The notes under the pieces were generated by a model. That model saw only the letters and a program-made list of their open reading frames with translations, was not told the origin of the DNA and did no database searches. 64,000 nucleotides of DNA, from contig NC_015964.1 of assembly GCF_000210895.1 (NCBI RefSeq), positions 1,323,501-1,387,500 of the forward strand. Direction: 5' to 3'. This DNA is from Haemophilus parainfluenzae T3T1 (lineage in GTDB: Bacteria; Pseudomonadota; Gammaproteobacteria; Enterobacterales; Pasteurellaceae). Both the position numbers and the translations under genes were made by a program. Shown piece by piece: positions 29,996-38,574 of the stretch; position 1 is the first letter of the stretch; each line of letters opens with the position of its first letter.

Positions 29996-30003
29996 AAAAG
30001 CTC

Positions 30004-31113
30004 CTATTTTTTATTTCCTAAATTAAGCACTTTTTTAAGTGCAGTAAAAAATTTGTCATTTTCTTGCGGTAAGCCAATACTGATGCGTAAGTGATTTGGC
30101 ATACCATAACCTGCAATAGGACGAACAATGACACCTTCACGTAATAATGAATCATAAATTGGTGCAGCAGGCTGTTTAAAATCAATGGTAATAAAGTTAC
30201 CTTTAGACGGAATAAAGTCTAAGCCATATTGTTGACAGAAGGCTTCATAACGTTTCATTTCTTGGCGATTATTTTCAGCCACTTTTTCCACGAAAGCATC
30301 ATCATTCATCACTGCAATCGCACTGGTCAAAGCAAGACTATTACAGTTAAATGGCTGACGAACACGGTTTAATAAATCTGCAATTTCAGGATTAGAGACC
30401 GCGTAGCCAATTCGTAAACCCGCCAATCCATAAGCTTTTGATAGGGAGCGAGAAACGATAAGGTTCGGGTATTTATCTAGTAACGCAAAAGAATTAACCC
30501 GTTCACTAGGATGGGTAAATTCAGTATACGCTTCATCTAATACCACAATTACGTTTTCAGGTACTTTGGCCAAGAAAGCATCCAATTCTGCTTCCGTTAA
30601 GAAATTCCCCGTTGGGTTGTTTGGATTGGCAATAAAAATCAGCTTGGTTTTATCTGAAAGTTCGGTCAAAAATCCGTTTAAATCGTGTCCCCAATCTTTA
30701 GCAGGAATTTCTTTTGCGACAGCGTTAATGGCTTTGGTCACTAAAGGGTAAACAATAAAGGCGTATTGTGAATAAATCACTTCATCATACTCACCCGCAA
30801 AGGTATGAGCAAAGAGCTCTAATAAATCGTTAGAACCATTGCCAAGGGTGATTTGGTTTGGTTGCACACCAAATTTTTTTGCAATAGCCGCTTTAAGTTC
30901 AAAACCATTCGCATCAGGATAGCGAGTTAGATGATCAAGTTGGGCTTGAATGGCTTTTTTAGCACTTTCAGGAAAACCGAAAGGGTTTTCATTTGAAGCA
31001 AGTTTAACGATATTAGTAATACCTAATTCACGTTCGAGTTCTTCGATGGGTTTTCCTGCTTGGTAAGGTGAAAGAGATTTTACGCCTTGATTGGCGACGT
31101 TGATGTATTGCAT
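30004..31113 (-). CDS. hisC: Histidinol-phosphate aminotransferase HisC
   Basis: A 369-residue pyridoxal-phosphate aminotransferase of fold type I. It has '[12 protein letters not shown]', 'LDEAYTEF' and the cofactor lysine in '[17 protein letters not shown]'. It converts imidazole acetol phosphate to histidinol phosphate and may also act on aromatic amino acids. H. influenzae has two hisC copies; this one, next to serC and outside the his operon, corresponds to the second. The ATG follows AAGGAAAGC. It lies between serC and tpx. Confidence 0.94.
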   Translation of the reverse strand: MQYINVANQGVKSLSPYQAGKPIEELERELGITNIVKLASNENPFGFPESAKKAIQAQLDHLTRYPDANGFELKAAIAKKFGVQPNQITLGNGSNDLLELFAHTFAGEYDEVIYSQYAFIVYPLVTKAINAVAKEIPAKDWGHDLNGFLTELSDKTKLIFIANPNNPTGNFLTEAELDAFLAKVPENVIVVLDEAYTEFTHPSERVNSFALLDKYPNLIVSRSLSKAYGLAGLRIGYAVSNPEIADLLNRVRQPFNCNSLALTSAIAVMNDDAFVEKVAENNRQEMKRYEAFCQQYGLDFIPSKGNFITIDFKQPAAPIYDSLLREGVIVRPIAGYGMPNHLRISIGLPQENDKFFTALKKVLNLGNKK

Positions 31114-31133
31114 ATGCTTTCCTTATAAAAACG

Positions 31134-31152
31134 AGCGGGCCTTTCAGCCCGC
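31134..31152 (-). terminator. Hairpin between serC and hisC
   Basis: On the minus strand GCGGGC, TGAAAG, GCCCGC is followed after a few bases by TTTTTAT. It probably attenuates or ends the serC transcript. Confidence 0.7.
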
Positions 31153-31177
31153 ACGTTGAGTTTAATAAATCAGATAA

Positions 31178-32260
31178 TTAGCTATTTTCAGCTTCAAATT
31201 TTTTCATGAATTCAATGAGTGCTTGCACGCCTTCTAATGGCATCGCATTATAGATAGAGGCACGCATACCACCTAGCACTTTGTGACCTTTTAAAGCTTG
31301 AAGACCGGCAGCTGTAGATTCTGCAACAAATTTAGCATCAAGTTCAGGATTGCCTGTCACAAATGTGACATTCATGGTTGAACGGTTTTCTTTAGCTACG
31401 ACGTTACGATAGAGTTTGCTGCTATCAATGTAGTCATAAAGGGTTTGTGCTTTCACGGCGTTACGTTTTGCAATTTCTTTTAAGCCGCCAATTGCTTGAA
31501 TGTGTTTGAAAACCAATGAACAGAGATACCAAGCAAAGGTTGGTGGGGTATTGATCATGGAATCAGCATCACGCTGTGTTGCATAATTCCAAATTGATGG
31601 AGTGGCTTGGCGAGCATGACCAATTAAATCATCGCGAATAATTACAAGTGTAATCCCTGCTGGACCAAGATTTTTTTGTGCACCCGCGTAAATGACACCA
31701 AATTTGCTAATATCAATTTCGCGAGAGAGCACATTAGATGACATATCGGCTACAAGTACCGCATTGCCCACATTAGGTACATCAAAAATTTCAACACCGC
31801 TGATAGTTTCATTTGGGCAATAGTGAACGTAATCGTATTGTTCAGCGATTTTGCTGAAATCAAGATTGGTGATGTGAGTGTGATCACCATTTTCCACAAT
31901 GGTAATTTCATCAATTTCAGCAAAGTTACGCGCTTCTTTTGCTGCGGTTGCAGACCAATGTCCGCTATTTAAGTAAAGTGCTTTGCCTTTCTCACCAATT
32001 AGGTTCATTGGTAATGCCGCAAATTGACCACGAGCCCCACCTTGTAGGAATAACACACGATAGTTATCTGGAATGTGATATACCTCGCGTAGATCTTTTT
32101 CTGCTTGAGCAATCAATTCCATAAAATATTTGCCACGGTGACTGACTTCCATTACCGATACACCTTGACCAAGCCAGTTGGTTAGCTCAGCTTGTGCTTT
32201 TTGTAGAACCTCAGGAAAAATCATGGCTGGACCAGCGCTAAAATTAAAGACTTTTGACAT
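31178..32260 (-). CDS. serC: Phosphoserine aminotransferase SerC
   Basis: A 360-residue aminotransferase of class V. The start is 'MSKVFNFSAGPAMIFPEVL'; the cofactor lysine is in 'VIYAGAQKNLGPAG'. 'QGGARGQFAALPMN' and 'NTPPTFAWYLCSLVF' are further SerC stretches. It makes phosphoserine for serine synthesis and the matching step of vitamin B6 synthesis. The ribosome binding site is AAGGAAACAC. It is the first gene of serC-hisC-tpx, with a divergent yeeX. Confidence 0.96.
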   Translation of the reverse strand: MSKVFNFSAGPAMIFPEVLQKAQAELTNWLGQGVSVMEVSHRGKYFMELIAQAEKDLREVYHIPDNYRVLFLQGGARGQFAALPMNLIGEKGKALYLNSGHWSATAAKEARNFAEIDEITIVENGDHTHITNLDFSKIAEQYDYVHYCPNETISGVEIFDVPNVGNAVLVADMSSNVLSREIDISKFGVIYAGAQKNLGPAGITLVIIRDDLIGHARQATPSIWNYATQRDADSMINTPPTFAWYLCSLVFKHIQAIGGLKEIAKRNAVKAQTLYDYIDSSKLYRNVVAKENRSTMNVTFVTGNPELDAKFVAESTAAGLQALKGHKVLGGMRASIYNAMPLEGVQALIEFMKKFEAENS

Positions 32261-32373
32261 TGTGTTTCCTTATTTTATTTTGAATGGATTCTTCATTTTT
32301 ACCACTACCGACTAGGATAATCAACTAAATCAAACAGTTTTTTGATCTAATCCATCAATTTAAATTTAAGCTT

Positions 32374-32402
32374 TTGACGGGAACGAAAAAAAAGGCTACA
32401 TT
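32374..32402 (+). promoter_or_regulatory. Sigma-70 promoter of yeeX
   Basis: TTGACG (32374-32379) and TACATT (32397-32402) are separated by 17 bases and lie 37 bases before the yeeX ATG. Confidence 0.6.
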
Positions 32403-32438
32403 ACTCCGAGTTTGTTTTTAACTTTGAGAGAGTAGATC

Positions 32439-32792
32439 ATGGGAAATGTAAGTAAATCCTTCCAAGAAGTATTAGAGTATGTGCGTTTATATCGTTTAAA
32501 AAATAAACTTAAGCGCGACATTGAAGACAACAACCGCAAAATTCGTGATAACCAAAAACGTGTCTTATTATTAGATAACTTAAATCAATATATTCGTGAT
32601 GATATGAGCATTGAAGATGTTCGTGCGATTATCGAAAATATGCGTGATGACTATGAAGGCCGTGTGGATGAGTACAACATTCGCAATGCGGAACTTTCAA
32701 CTTTACGCCGTGAAACGAGCAATAAGATGAAAGAACAGAAAAAAGCGCACTCGAAATTAGTCAAAGACTCATCAAATAAAATCACATTATAA
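32439..32792 (+). CDS. yeeX: DUF496 (UPF0265) family protein YeeX
   Basis: A 117-residue, highly charged protein predicted to be almost wholly coiled coil. It aligns with E. coli YeeX as I recall it: '[18 protein letters not shown]' near the start, then '[15 protein letters not shown]' and '[16 protein letters not shown]'. The family is abundant in enteric and Pasteurella-type bacteria and has no established function. It is a single-gene unit with its own promoter and a USS-pair terminator. Confidence 0.92.
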   Translation: MGNVSKSFQEVLEYVRLYRLKNKLKRDIEDNNRKIRDNQKRVLLLDNLNQYIRDDMSIEDVRAIIENMRDDYEGRVDEYNIRNAELSTLRRETSNKMKEQKKAHSKLVKDSSNKITL

Positions 32793-32803
32793 ACCCTCAA
32801 AAT

Positions 32804-32838
32804 AAATGACCGTACTTTATCGAAGTGCGGTCATTTTT
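32804..32838 (+). terminator. USS-pair terminator after yeeX
   Basis: AAATGACCGTACTT and AAGTGCGGTCATTTTTT form a stem with a 5-base loop and a T run. The left arm is an imperfect USS (one base differs from ACCGCACTT), pairing as G-T in RNA. Confidence 0.85.
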
Positions 32839-32868
32839 TATGGTATTTTTAGGATGAGCTATAAATGA

Positions 32869-33366
32869 TTAAACATCATAGGTGCCCATTATCACAGCTT
32901 GATCCAAAATATGCCCTTGCATCGCAAAATGTAGATCATTAAAACGGAATCCCGGTTTGAGGTTTAGTTTGGTATCGAGTGCATACACAATAAGCTCGTA
33001 ACGATGTAAACAGTTTGGTGGTGCCATACCACCATAGAATGAGGCTTCTTCAATATCAAATTGACCTAATTTACTCGCCCAAGTGTTTGCACCCTGTACA
33101 TAATCTGTTGCGGTTTGGCTTTCATTTTCTTGAATAACCATACGTTCAAGATCTGCAATGAGCCAATGAATCCACACAAAGCCACTTGCCGTAATTGCGT
33201 CTTTATCTTCTAAGACAACTGCAAAGGATTTAGTGCCTTGAGGGGCATCGTGAATTTCAAAGGGAATAGAGTAGGTCGGCATACCATTTGGGCTAAATTG
33301 TGTGCCGCGTTTACCATATTTGTCTTCAAAGGCACCATTTTGAATAGCTGAACTGGTTACAAACAT
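32869..33366 (-). CDS. YbhB/YbcL family PEBP-like protein
   Basis: A 165-residue protein of the phosphatidylethanolamine-binding (Raf kinase inhibitor-like) family. It has 'FAVVLEDKDAITASGFVWIHW' (shown here to the ligand-site tryptophan) and 'YGGMAPPNCLHRYELIVYAL', the two conserved ligand-pocket motifs of the bacterial branch. No signal peptide is present, so it should be cytosolic. Function in bacteria is not settled. It starts 10 bases after the rsmC stop and likely shares its transcript. Confidence 0.9.
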   Translation of the reverse strand: MFVTSSAIQNGAFEDKYGKRGTQFSPNGMPTYSIPFEIHDAPQGTKSFAVVLEDKDAITASGFVWIHWLIADLERMVIQENESQTATDYVQGANTWASKLGQFDIEEASFYGGMAPPNCLHRYELIVYALDTKLNLKPGFRFNDLHFAMQGHILDQAVIMGTYDV

Positions 33367-33376
33367 TGTTTTCTCC

Positions 33377-34369
33377 TTAATTTCTCACGGAATACACTTT
33401 AAATTTGGTGGTTTGAGCAAGGACTTCAAACTTACCGAAATGTTGCGCTAATAAATCGGGATAGGGCAGAAATGCATTAGCAACAATACGAAGTTCACCA
33501 CCGGCCGTCAAATGCCATTTTGCTTGTTGAATAAGTTCTTTCACTGCACGATAAGCAGTATCGACTCCATCGTGGAAAGGCGGGTTTGAAATGATCAGAT
33601 CAAATTTCCCTTCAATATGGGAAAACACATCGCTTGCGATAACCCGGCCTTCAAGTTGATTTTCAGCAAGCGTTTGGCGAGCAGATTGAATTGCCATTGC
33701 ATGAATATCAGTCATTGTGACATCCGCTTTAGGGTGATGTTTTTTGATCATTGAACCAATGACACCCGCACCACAACCAACGTCTAATACTTTGCCTTGA
33801 ATTGGTGACGTTAAGGTAGAAAGTAGAAGTGACGTTCCATTATCAAGTTCATTGGCACTGAATACACCCGGCAAGCTGAAAATACGGAGATCGCCTAATG
33901 CATCATTTTGGTAGCATTTCCAATAAGATTGAAGATCAAAGTGCGGTTGTTTTTGTAAGGCAAAATGGTATAAACCGCAACGACGCGCAGAGTCGATTTT
34001 GCCAATTTCACCATAAGGTTCAAGCAGTTTTTCAGCTGAACGGACGCCACAACGATTTTCACCGATAATCAACACTTCTTGACCAATTTTACTTTTGGCG
34101 AGTAGTTGCATCAGCTGAAAATTCACTTCTTGTTTATTCTTCGTCCAATAATAAATAATCAAATCGGCTTGCGGCTGAAATTCAACCTCAAAATTGACCG
34201 CACTTTGGGTTTTTGCATAATCAAAATACCAACTCCAAACCTGCACAGATTGGCAATGTTTTTGCAATATTTGAGGGAAATCATCATTAATGCTGCCGGC
34301 AAGAAGAATTGATTTACCGCTAAAAAGGGGAAGATGGCGTTGTAAAACTTCGCTTTCGAGAGAAATCAC
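33377..34369 (-). CDS. rsmC: 16S rRNA m2G1207 methyltransferase RsmC
   Basis: A 330-residue methyltransferase with the two-domain RsmC layout. The N-terminal half is a degenerate methyltransferase domain that aids folding and RNA binding. The C-terminal half is active, with the S-adenosylmethionine motif 'VLDVGCGAGVIG' and the catalytic 'NPPFHDG'. It methylates G1207 in the small ribosomal subunit. It is divergent from the lipoprotein gene, as is usual for rsmC next to holD and rimI in Haemophilus. Confidence 0.95.
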   Translation of the reverse strand: MISLESEVLQRHLPLFSGKSILLAGSINDDFPQILQKHCQSVQVWSWYFDYAKTQSAVNFEVEFQPQADLIIYYWTKNKQEVNFQLMQLLAKSKIGQEVLIIGENRCGVRSAEKLLEPYGEIGKIDSARRCGLYHFALQKQPHFDLQSYWKCYQNDALGDLRIFSLPGVFSANELDNGTSLLLSTLTSPIQGKVLDVGCGAGVIGSMIKKHHPKADVTMTDIHAMAIQSARQTLAENQLEGRVIASDVFSHIEGKFDLIISNPPFHDGVDTAYRAVKELIQQAKWHLTAGGELRIVANAFLPYPDLLAQHFGKFEVLAQTTKFKVYSVRN

Positions 34370-34456
34370 GCTTTAAATCCTGTGGTTTATTGGTTAAAAT
34401 TACGTGTTATTCTAACAAAAGAAAACGATTTAAACGTATTTATTAAGGAATTATTT

Positions 34457-35050
34457 ATGAAAAAAATCATCACCGCAGTCGCAATGGCAAGTTTATTGTC
34501 TGGCTGTCAATTAATCGAACAACTTCAAGGTAGCAAACAAAAAACTTCAACCTTACCAACAACAAGCTCAAAAGTTGAATTACCTGCTGCACAAGCGCAA
34601 AGCTTAGATGCGCAGTTTGAGCGCATCAAAAAAGGTAATCAAGAAGTAACATTCAACGGCGAGAAATTCTATAAACAAACAAAAGCCTTTGATAAATCAG
34701 AAGATCCGCGTTTCTTAAGTGGTGCATCTAGTGTAGATCGTAGTAACCGTAAATTTATCACTAGTGAAACTTACTACCTGAAAGATGTTTCTCACGTTCC
34801 ATCATTAACGACAAAATATCTTGATACAAATAAAAAAGTATGTGATTTAAAAACGATTGGTAACGCTTCAGATGTTTACTATGCTTGTGATGGTAAAGAT
34901 TTCCAACGTTTTATCGCCGTGATTTATCAAGCAAAAAACATTCTTTCTTTCCGTAGCTTAAAAGCGTATCAAGAAAAACCAACAGATGCGCAAGAAAAAG
35001 CAATTGTTAAAGGTTTAAGAGATTATCCGCTAGATACTATCGCTCGTTAA
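34457..35050 (+). CDS. Lipoprotein of unknown function
   Basis: A 197-residue lipoprotein. The signal peptide ends in the lipobox 'LLSGC' with the lipidated cysteine at residue 17. A threonine/serine/lysine-rich linker follows (about 22-45), then a compact domain with two cysteines (in 'KKVCDLK' and 'YYACDGK') that could form a disulfide. I do not recognise the family. AAGGA lies 7 bases before ATG 34457; an in-frame start further upstream at 34382 would hide the signal peptide. It precedes holD by 3 bases, an unusual insertion into the rsmC/holD-rimI neighbourhood. Confidence 0.75.
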   Translation: MKKIITAVAMASLLSGCQLIEQLQGSKQKTSTLPTTSSKVELPAAQAQSLDAQFERIKKGNQEVTFNGEKFYKQTKAFDKSEDPRFLSGASSVDRSNRKFITSETYYLKDVSHVPSLTTKYLDTNKKVCDLKTIGNASDVYYACDGKDFQRFIAVIYQAKNILSFRSLKAYQEKPTDAQEKAIVKGLRDYPLDTIAR

Positions 35051-35053
35051 TCT

Positions 35054-35458
35054 ATGGATAGACGCAATCTTCTTTTAAATGAAATGGGAATAACCCGTTG
35101 GCAGCTTTATCGCCCAGAAGTATTGCAAGGGGCGGTAGGTGTGAGTGTTTCAGAACAAGTGAAATTTATTGTGGTGGTCAATGATAATCTCTCAAGTTCA
35201 CCGCTTTTTGCAGATATTCGACTTGCGCTAGAGCTCAAAAAAGAAGATTGCCTTTGCCTGAATTTCGATCAAATTCAACATATCACGTTACAACATTCTG
35301 TACGGTATTGGTTATTGGCTGAAAATGCTGATGAAATCGACCGCACTTTGCCTTATTGCCTAAATGCAGAGCGAGTTTATCGCTCTGTTGATTGGCAACA
35401 ATTCCAGCAAGATAGCCAAGCTAAACGTGAGCTTTGGCAACAAATCCAACAAATTTAA
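35054..35458 (+). CDS. holD: DNA polymerase III psi subunit HolD
   Basis: A 134-residue HolD. The N-terminal stretch 'LLNEMGITRWQLYRPEVL' matches the conserved psi start, which contacts the clamp loader, and the rest forms the alpha/beta domain that binds chi. Psi links the clamp loader to chi and single-stranded DNA-binding protein during replication. It starts 3 bases after the lipoprotein stop, and rimI begins 5 bases after its own stop, the usual holD-rimI pair. A USS encodes 'DRTLP' near residue 96. Confidence 0.9.
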   Translation: MDRRNLLLNEMGITRWQLYRPEVLQGAVGVSVSEQVKFIVVVNDNLSSSPLFADIRLALELKKEDCLCLNFDQIQHITLQHSVRYWLLAENADEIDRTLPYCLNAERVYRSVDWQQFQQDSQAKRELWQQIQQI

Positions 35459-35463
35459 TCATT

Positions 35464-35904
35464 ATGCCTTCTCTTTTTTCTATTGAAGAATGCGATATGA
35501 ATCGCTTATATGAAATTGAACAAGCAGCACACCTTGTGCCTTGGTCATTGGGAACATTGAAAAATAATGTCGGCGAGCGTTATCTCAATTTGAAATTAGT
35601 GGAGAAGGAGCAAGTGCTTGGTTTTGCTATTTGCCAAACGGTATTAGATGAAGCGACATTATTTAATATTGCGATTGAACCAGCTCAACAAGGAAAGGGC
35701 TACGGTTCGTTTTTATTGCAAGGTTTAATGGATAAGCTTAAAGAGAAAGGTATTCAAACGCTTTGGCTTGAAGTGCGTGAATCGAATCCTGCTCGTTTCC
35801 TTTATGAAAAGCTGGGATTTAATGAGGTTGATATTCGTAAGAATTATTATCCGAAACCAGATGGTGGACGAGAAAATGCTGTCGTGATGGCATGTTATCT
35901 CTAG
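35464..35904 (+). CDS. rimI: Ribosomal protein S18-alanine N-acetyltransferase RimI
   Basis: A 146-residue GNAT acetyltransferase. The acetyl-CoA motif A is 'IAIEPAQQGKGYGSFLLQGL' and 'EVRESNPARFLYEKLGF' carries motif B. The C-terminal 'NYYPKPDGGRENAVVM' is RimI-specific. It acetylates the N-terminus of ribosomal protein S18. I chose ATG 35464, which gives the usual 146 residues; the frame is open back into holD to a TTG at 35434, which has no support. The gene ends in a USS-pair terminator. Confidence 0.94.
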   Translation: MPSLFSIEECDMNRLYEIEQAAHLVPWSLGTLKNNVGERYLNLKLVEKEQVLGFAICQTVLDEATLFNIAIEPAQQGKGYGSFLLQGLMDKLKEKGIQTLWLEVRESNPARFLYEKLGFNEVDIRKNYYPKPDGGRENAVVMACYL

Positions 35905-35910
35905 CATGAA

Positions 35911-35938
35911 AAAGTGCGGTCAATTTTGACCGCACTTT
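35911..35938. terminator. USS-pair terminator after rimI
   Basis: AAAGTGCGGTCAA and TTGACCGCACTTT form a perfect 13-bp stem with a 2-base loop (in practice a few more bases open), between convergent rimI and fdhE. Usable on both strands. Confidence 0.85.
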
Positions 35939-35959
35939 GTTTACCTGAAAAGTAAGACA

Positions 35960-36868
35960 TTACACTTCTTCTGCTGGGAAGACAAATGGATTTAATCCAC
36001 TGCGTGCGAAGCCTTTTTCTTCCATTTCAATATCTAAGAAAATTGATGCTAAATCATCGGCTACCGCTTCAACATTCGGATCTTTTTCTTGGAACATGAT
36101 TTTTAAGTAGCTTTGGCAATCGCCGCAGGTTTCTGCACGAACAAGAGCAAGCTCTTCATTTAATGACCACATTTCAAGATTTTTGTGTTCATTGCAGTTT
36201 GTACATTGTGCGCGCACTAAATTCCACTCACTTTCACAGAGATTGCAGTGCAAATAGCGTAAACCTTGTGAAGTACCGATATGGACAACACTTGACACGG
36301 GTGCAGAACCACAAACAGGGCAGTAATGTAGATTGTCAGTTCCTTCTTGGCGACTGTTATGAGGAATTTGTTGAGCCAGTTGTAACCAATAAAGAGAAAG
36401 CGCAGCCCAAATAAAGACGGCTTTATCGGTGCTCACTAAATTAAATTCTTGGCTTAAAAGATGGCTAGCCATTTCTTCAAGCTCTTTATCAGAGGCCTTT
36501 TCAAGATTCTCAATCGTAGCAAGAACCTGTTCATTCGCTTTTGGTTTAATGCTATGTAAAATTTCTTTGAGATATTCAATCCAAATGCTTGAGCGTTTAA
36601 ATGTTTTAGTATTTAACGGTTCAAGTTCATCTAAATTATCGAAATGCTGTTTTTCTAATGGATTTTTTTCAAATACGCTTAATTGGCTTTCCACAACATC
36701 TGCAGCAAAGAGTAAATAATCAGCCAATGGATGATCTTTCGCTAATTCTCTTAAACGTTTTGCACGACGTTGATAAAGATTTTTAGGGTTAGCAAACAAA
36801 ACAGGGGGAATATCGTATGAATTCGTTTTTTGTTTGATTTCGTCTGCAGATAAGATTTTGATACTCAT
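35960..36868 (-). CDS. fdhE: Formate dehydrogenase accessory protein FdhE
   Basis: A 302-residue FdhE, needed for activity of membrane-bound formate dehydrogenase; in E. coli it binds iron and interacts with the catalytic subunit. The C-terminal half holds the rubredoxin-like cysteine motifs 'YCPVCGSAP', 'HCNLCESEW', 'CTNCNEH' and 'CGDCQ'. It is the last gene downstream of fdnGHI on the minus strand, separated from fdnI by a USS-pair hairpin, so it may be expressed by readthrough or its own promoter. Confidence 0.95.
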   Translation of the reverse strand: MSIKILSADEIKQKTNSYDIPPVLFANPKNLYQRRAKRLRELAKDHPLADYLLFAADVVESQLSVFEKNPLEKQHFDNLDELEPLNTKTFKRSSIWIEYLKEILHSIKPKANEQVLATIENLEKASDKELEEMASHLLSQEFNLVSTDKAVFIWAALSLYWLQLAQQIPHNSRQEGTDNLHYCPVCGSAPVSSVVHIGTSQGLRYLHCNLCESEWNLVRAQCTNCNEHKNLEMWSLNEELALVRAETCGDCQSYLKIMFQEKDPNVEAVADDLASIFLDIEMEEKGFARSGLNPFVFPAEEV

Positions 36869-36892
36869 AATTGTCTCTTAAGTATTTATAAG

Positions 36893-36924
36893 AAAAAGTG
36901 CGGTCAATTTTAACCGCACTTTTT
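36893..36924. terminator. USS-pair hairpin between fdnI and fdhE
   Basis: AAAAAGTGCGGT and ACCGCACTTTTT pair perfectly around an 8-base loop. On the minus strand a T run follows, making it a terminator or attenuator after fdnI. Confidence 0.8.
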
Positions 36925-36928
36925 GATT

Positions 36929-37645
36929 TTAGCCATTGATACCTTTGAACAATGCTTTGGTTTTTACTTTTTTACCTTCAGCTTCGTTTTTAAGGTCTTC
37001 TTCTAGCTTAGGAAGTACTTCTTCGTTATACCATTTCGGGTGGTGTTTTTTCGCCCAGCGAACGGTTACCCAGCCTTCCACGATACCACGAATGGAGCCT
37101 TTTACCCAGAATGCCATGTACATGTGTACCAAGATACCGGTGAACAACATGAATGCACTTAAAGAGTGAAGTAAAATCGCAAAACGTAATACCGGAATAG
37201 AGAAGTAGTGCGAGAAAAATTGACGCCACATAATGACGCCAGTTACAAGCAAGGTAACCATTGCCAAGTTCAATGTCCAGAATAACATTTTTTGACCAAG
37301 GTTATATTTACCGTTATAAGCAACAGCGTGTTCATTTCCTTTCAATACTTCAAGCATGCCTTTTAACCAACGGATATCGTTTTTCTCTGGAATGTTGTGA
37401 TCCCAGTAAAGATAGCCAAGGAAAATAAAGGCAACAAACATAATGATACCGGTGAACGGGTGAATTGCTCGCGCCAGTTGCGGGGTACCTAAAATCTCAG
37501 TTAACCACGCAAAATCTGGGAAGAAGAAAGCCACACCAGTGAACATCGTCATAAAGAAGCAGATTACGAGTAGCCAGTGGCTAAAACGAGCAGGCGTTCT
37601 ATGACGAATGATTCGAGTATCATTGCTAATCTCAATCTTACTCAT
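36929..37645 (-). CDS. fdnI: Formate dehydrogenase cytochrome b556 subunit
   Basis: A 238-residue gamma subunit with four membrane helices and haem-ligand histidines in '[17 protein letters not shown]' and '[20 protein letters not shown]'. It anchors the enzyme to the inner membrane and passes electrons to quinone. The start ATG 37645 has a GGGGGCAAAG ribosome binding site and overlaps the fdxH stop by 8 bases; frames running further upstream are overlap into fdxH. Third gene of fdnG-fdxH-fdnI. Confidence 0.95.
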   Translation of the reverse strand: MSKIEISNDTRIIRHRTPARFSHWLLVICFFMTMFTGVAFFFPDFAWLTEILGTPQLARAIHPFTGIIMFVAFIFLGYLYWDHNIPEKNDIRWLKGMLEVLKGNEHAVAYNGKYNLGQKMLFWTLNLAMVTLLVTGVIMWRQFFSHYFSIPVLRFAILLHSLSAFMLFTGILVHMYMAFWVKGSIRGIVEGWVTVRWAKKHHPKWYNEEVLPKLEEDLKNEAEGKKVKTKALFKGING

Positions 37646-38573
37646 CTTTGCCCCCTTTTCTATCTTCTTCTTCAAATTTGTGGTGATGATCTTCCACATC
37701 TTCTTCTACGTTTGGACCTACAGCTAAGTAGTGACCAATTTCAGCAAGTGCTAAACCACCCATTGCCACAGCTGCTACCGGTTTCAAGATATCTTTCCAC
37801 ACAGTGACAGAGAGGTCAATTTGTGGATCTTTAGGAAGACCGGAATAAAGCTCTGGTTTATCAGCATGATGTAATACATACATTACGTGTGTACCGCCCA
37901 CGCCTTCAGGGTCATAGATGCCCGCATTTTCGTAACCACGTGATTTTAAGTCTGCAACACGTTGTTCTGCGTAGAGTTTCATTTCTTCTTTAGAACCAAA
38001 ACGAATTGCACCAGTTGGACATGTTTTCACACAAGCCGGTTCTTGGCCTACAGAAACACGATCCACACAAAGGGTACATTTGTACACGCGGTTGTCGTCT
38101 GGGTTCATACGTGGAATGTTGAACGGACAACCTGCGATACAGTAACCACAACCGATACATTTATCAGATTGGAAATCCACGATACCGTTCGCATATTGGA
38201 TGATTGCACCTGGTGCAGGACAAGCTTTTAAACAGCCTGGTTCTGAACAGTGCATACAACCATCTTTACGGATTAACCATTCTAAACGATCATTTTCTTC
38301 TACTTCGTTAAAGCGCATTACCGTCCACGCTTTTGCATTGAGATCTACAGGGTTATCGTAGATCCCCACACATTTTGCATTGACGTCAGAGCGGATATCA
38401 TTCCATTCTGAACAGCCCACCTGACAGGCTTTACAACCGATACAGGTGGATACGTCGATTAATTTTGCTACTTCAACTTTATGATCTCGCGCTTGAGGTG
38501 CCGGCGTAAAACCAGACGTAGCGGAGACCTTGATAATGTCTTGCGATTGAACGCCTTGACCATTTCCTGCCAT
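37638..38573 (-). CDS. fdxH: Formate dehydrogenase iron-sulfur subunit
   Basis: A 311-residue beta subunit with four [4Fe-4S] clusters. Visible cysteine motifs are '[11 protein letters not shown]', '[13 protein letters not shown]', '[11 protein letters not shown]' and 'CTLCVDRV', with 'CVKTC' completing the set. A single membrane helix lies near residues 255-275, and the tail is rich in histidine and acidic residues. It relays electrons from FdnG to FdnI on the periplasmic side. It starts 1 base after the fdnG stop. Confidence 0.96.
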   Translation of the reverse strand: MAGNGQGVQSQDIIKVSATSGFTPAPQARDHKVEVAKLIDVSTCIGCKACQVGCSEWNDIRSDVNAKCVGIYDNPVDLNAKAWTVMRFNEVEENDRLEWLIRKDGCMHCSEPGCLKACPAPGAIIQYANGIVDFQSDKCIGCGYCIAGCPFNIPRMNPDDNRVYKCTLCVDRVSVGQEPACVKTCPTGAIRFGSKEEMKLYAEQRVADLKSRGYENAGIYDPEGVGGTHVMYVLHHADKPELYSGLPKDPQIDLSVTVWKDILKPVAAVAMGGLALAEIGHYLAVGPNVEEDVEDHHHKFEEEDRKGGKDE

Positions 38574-38574
38574 A

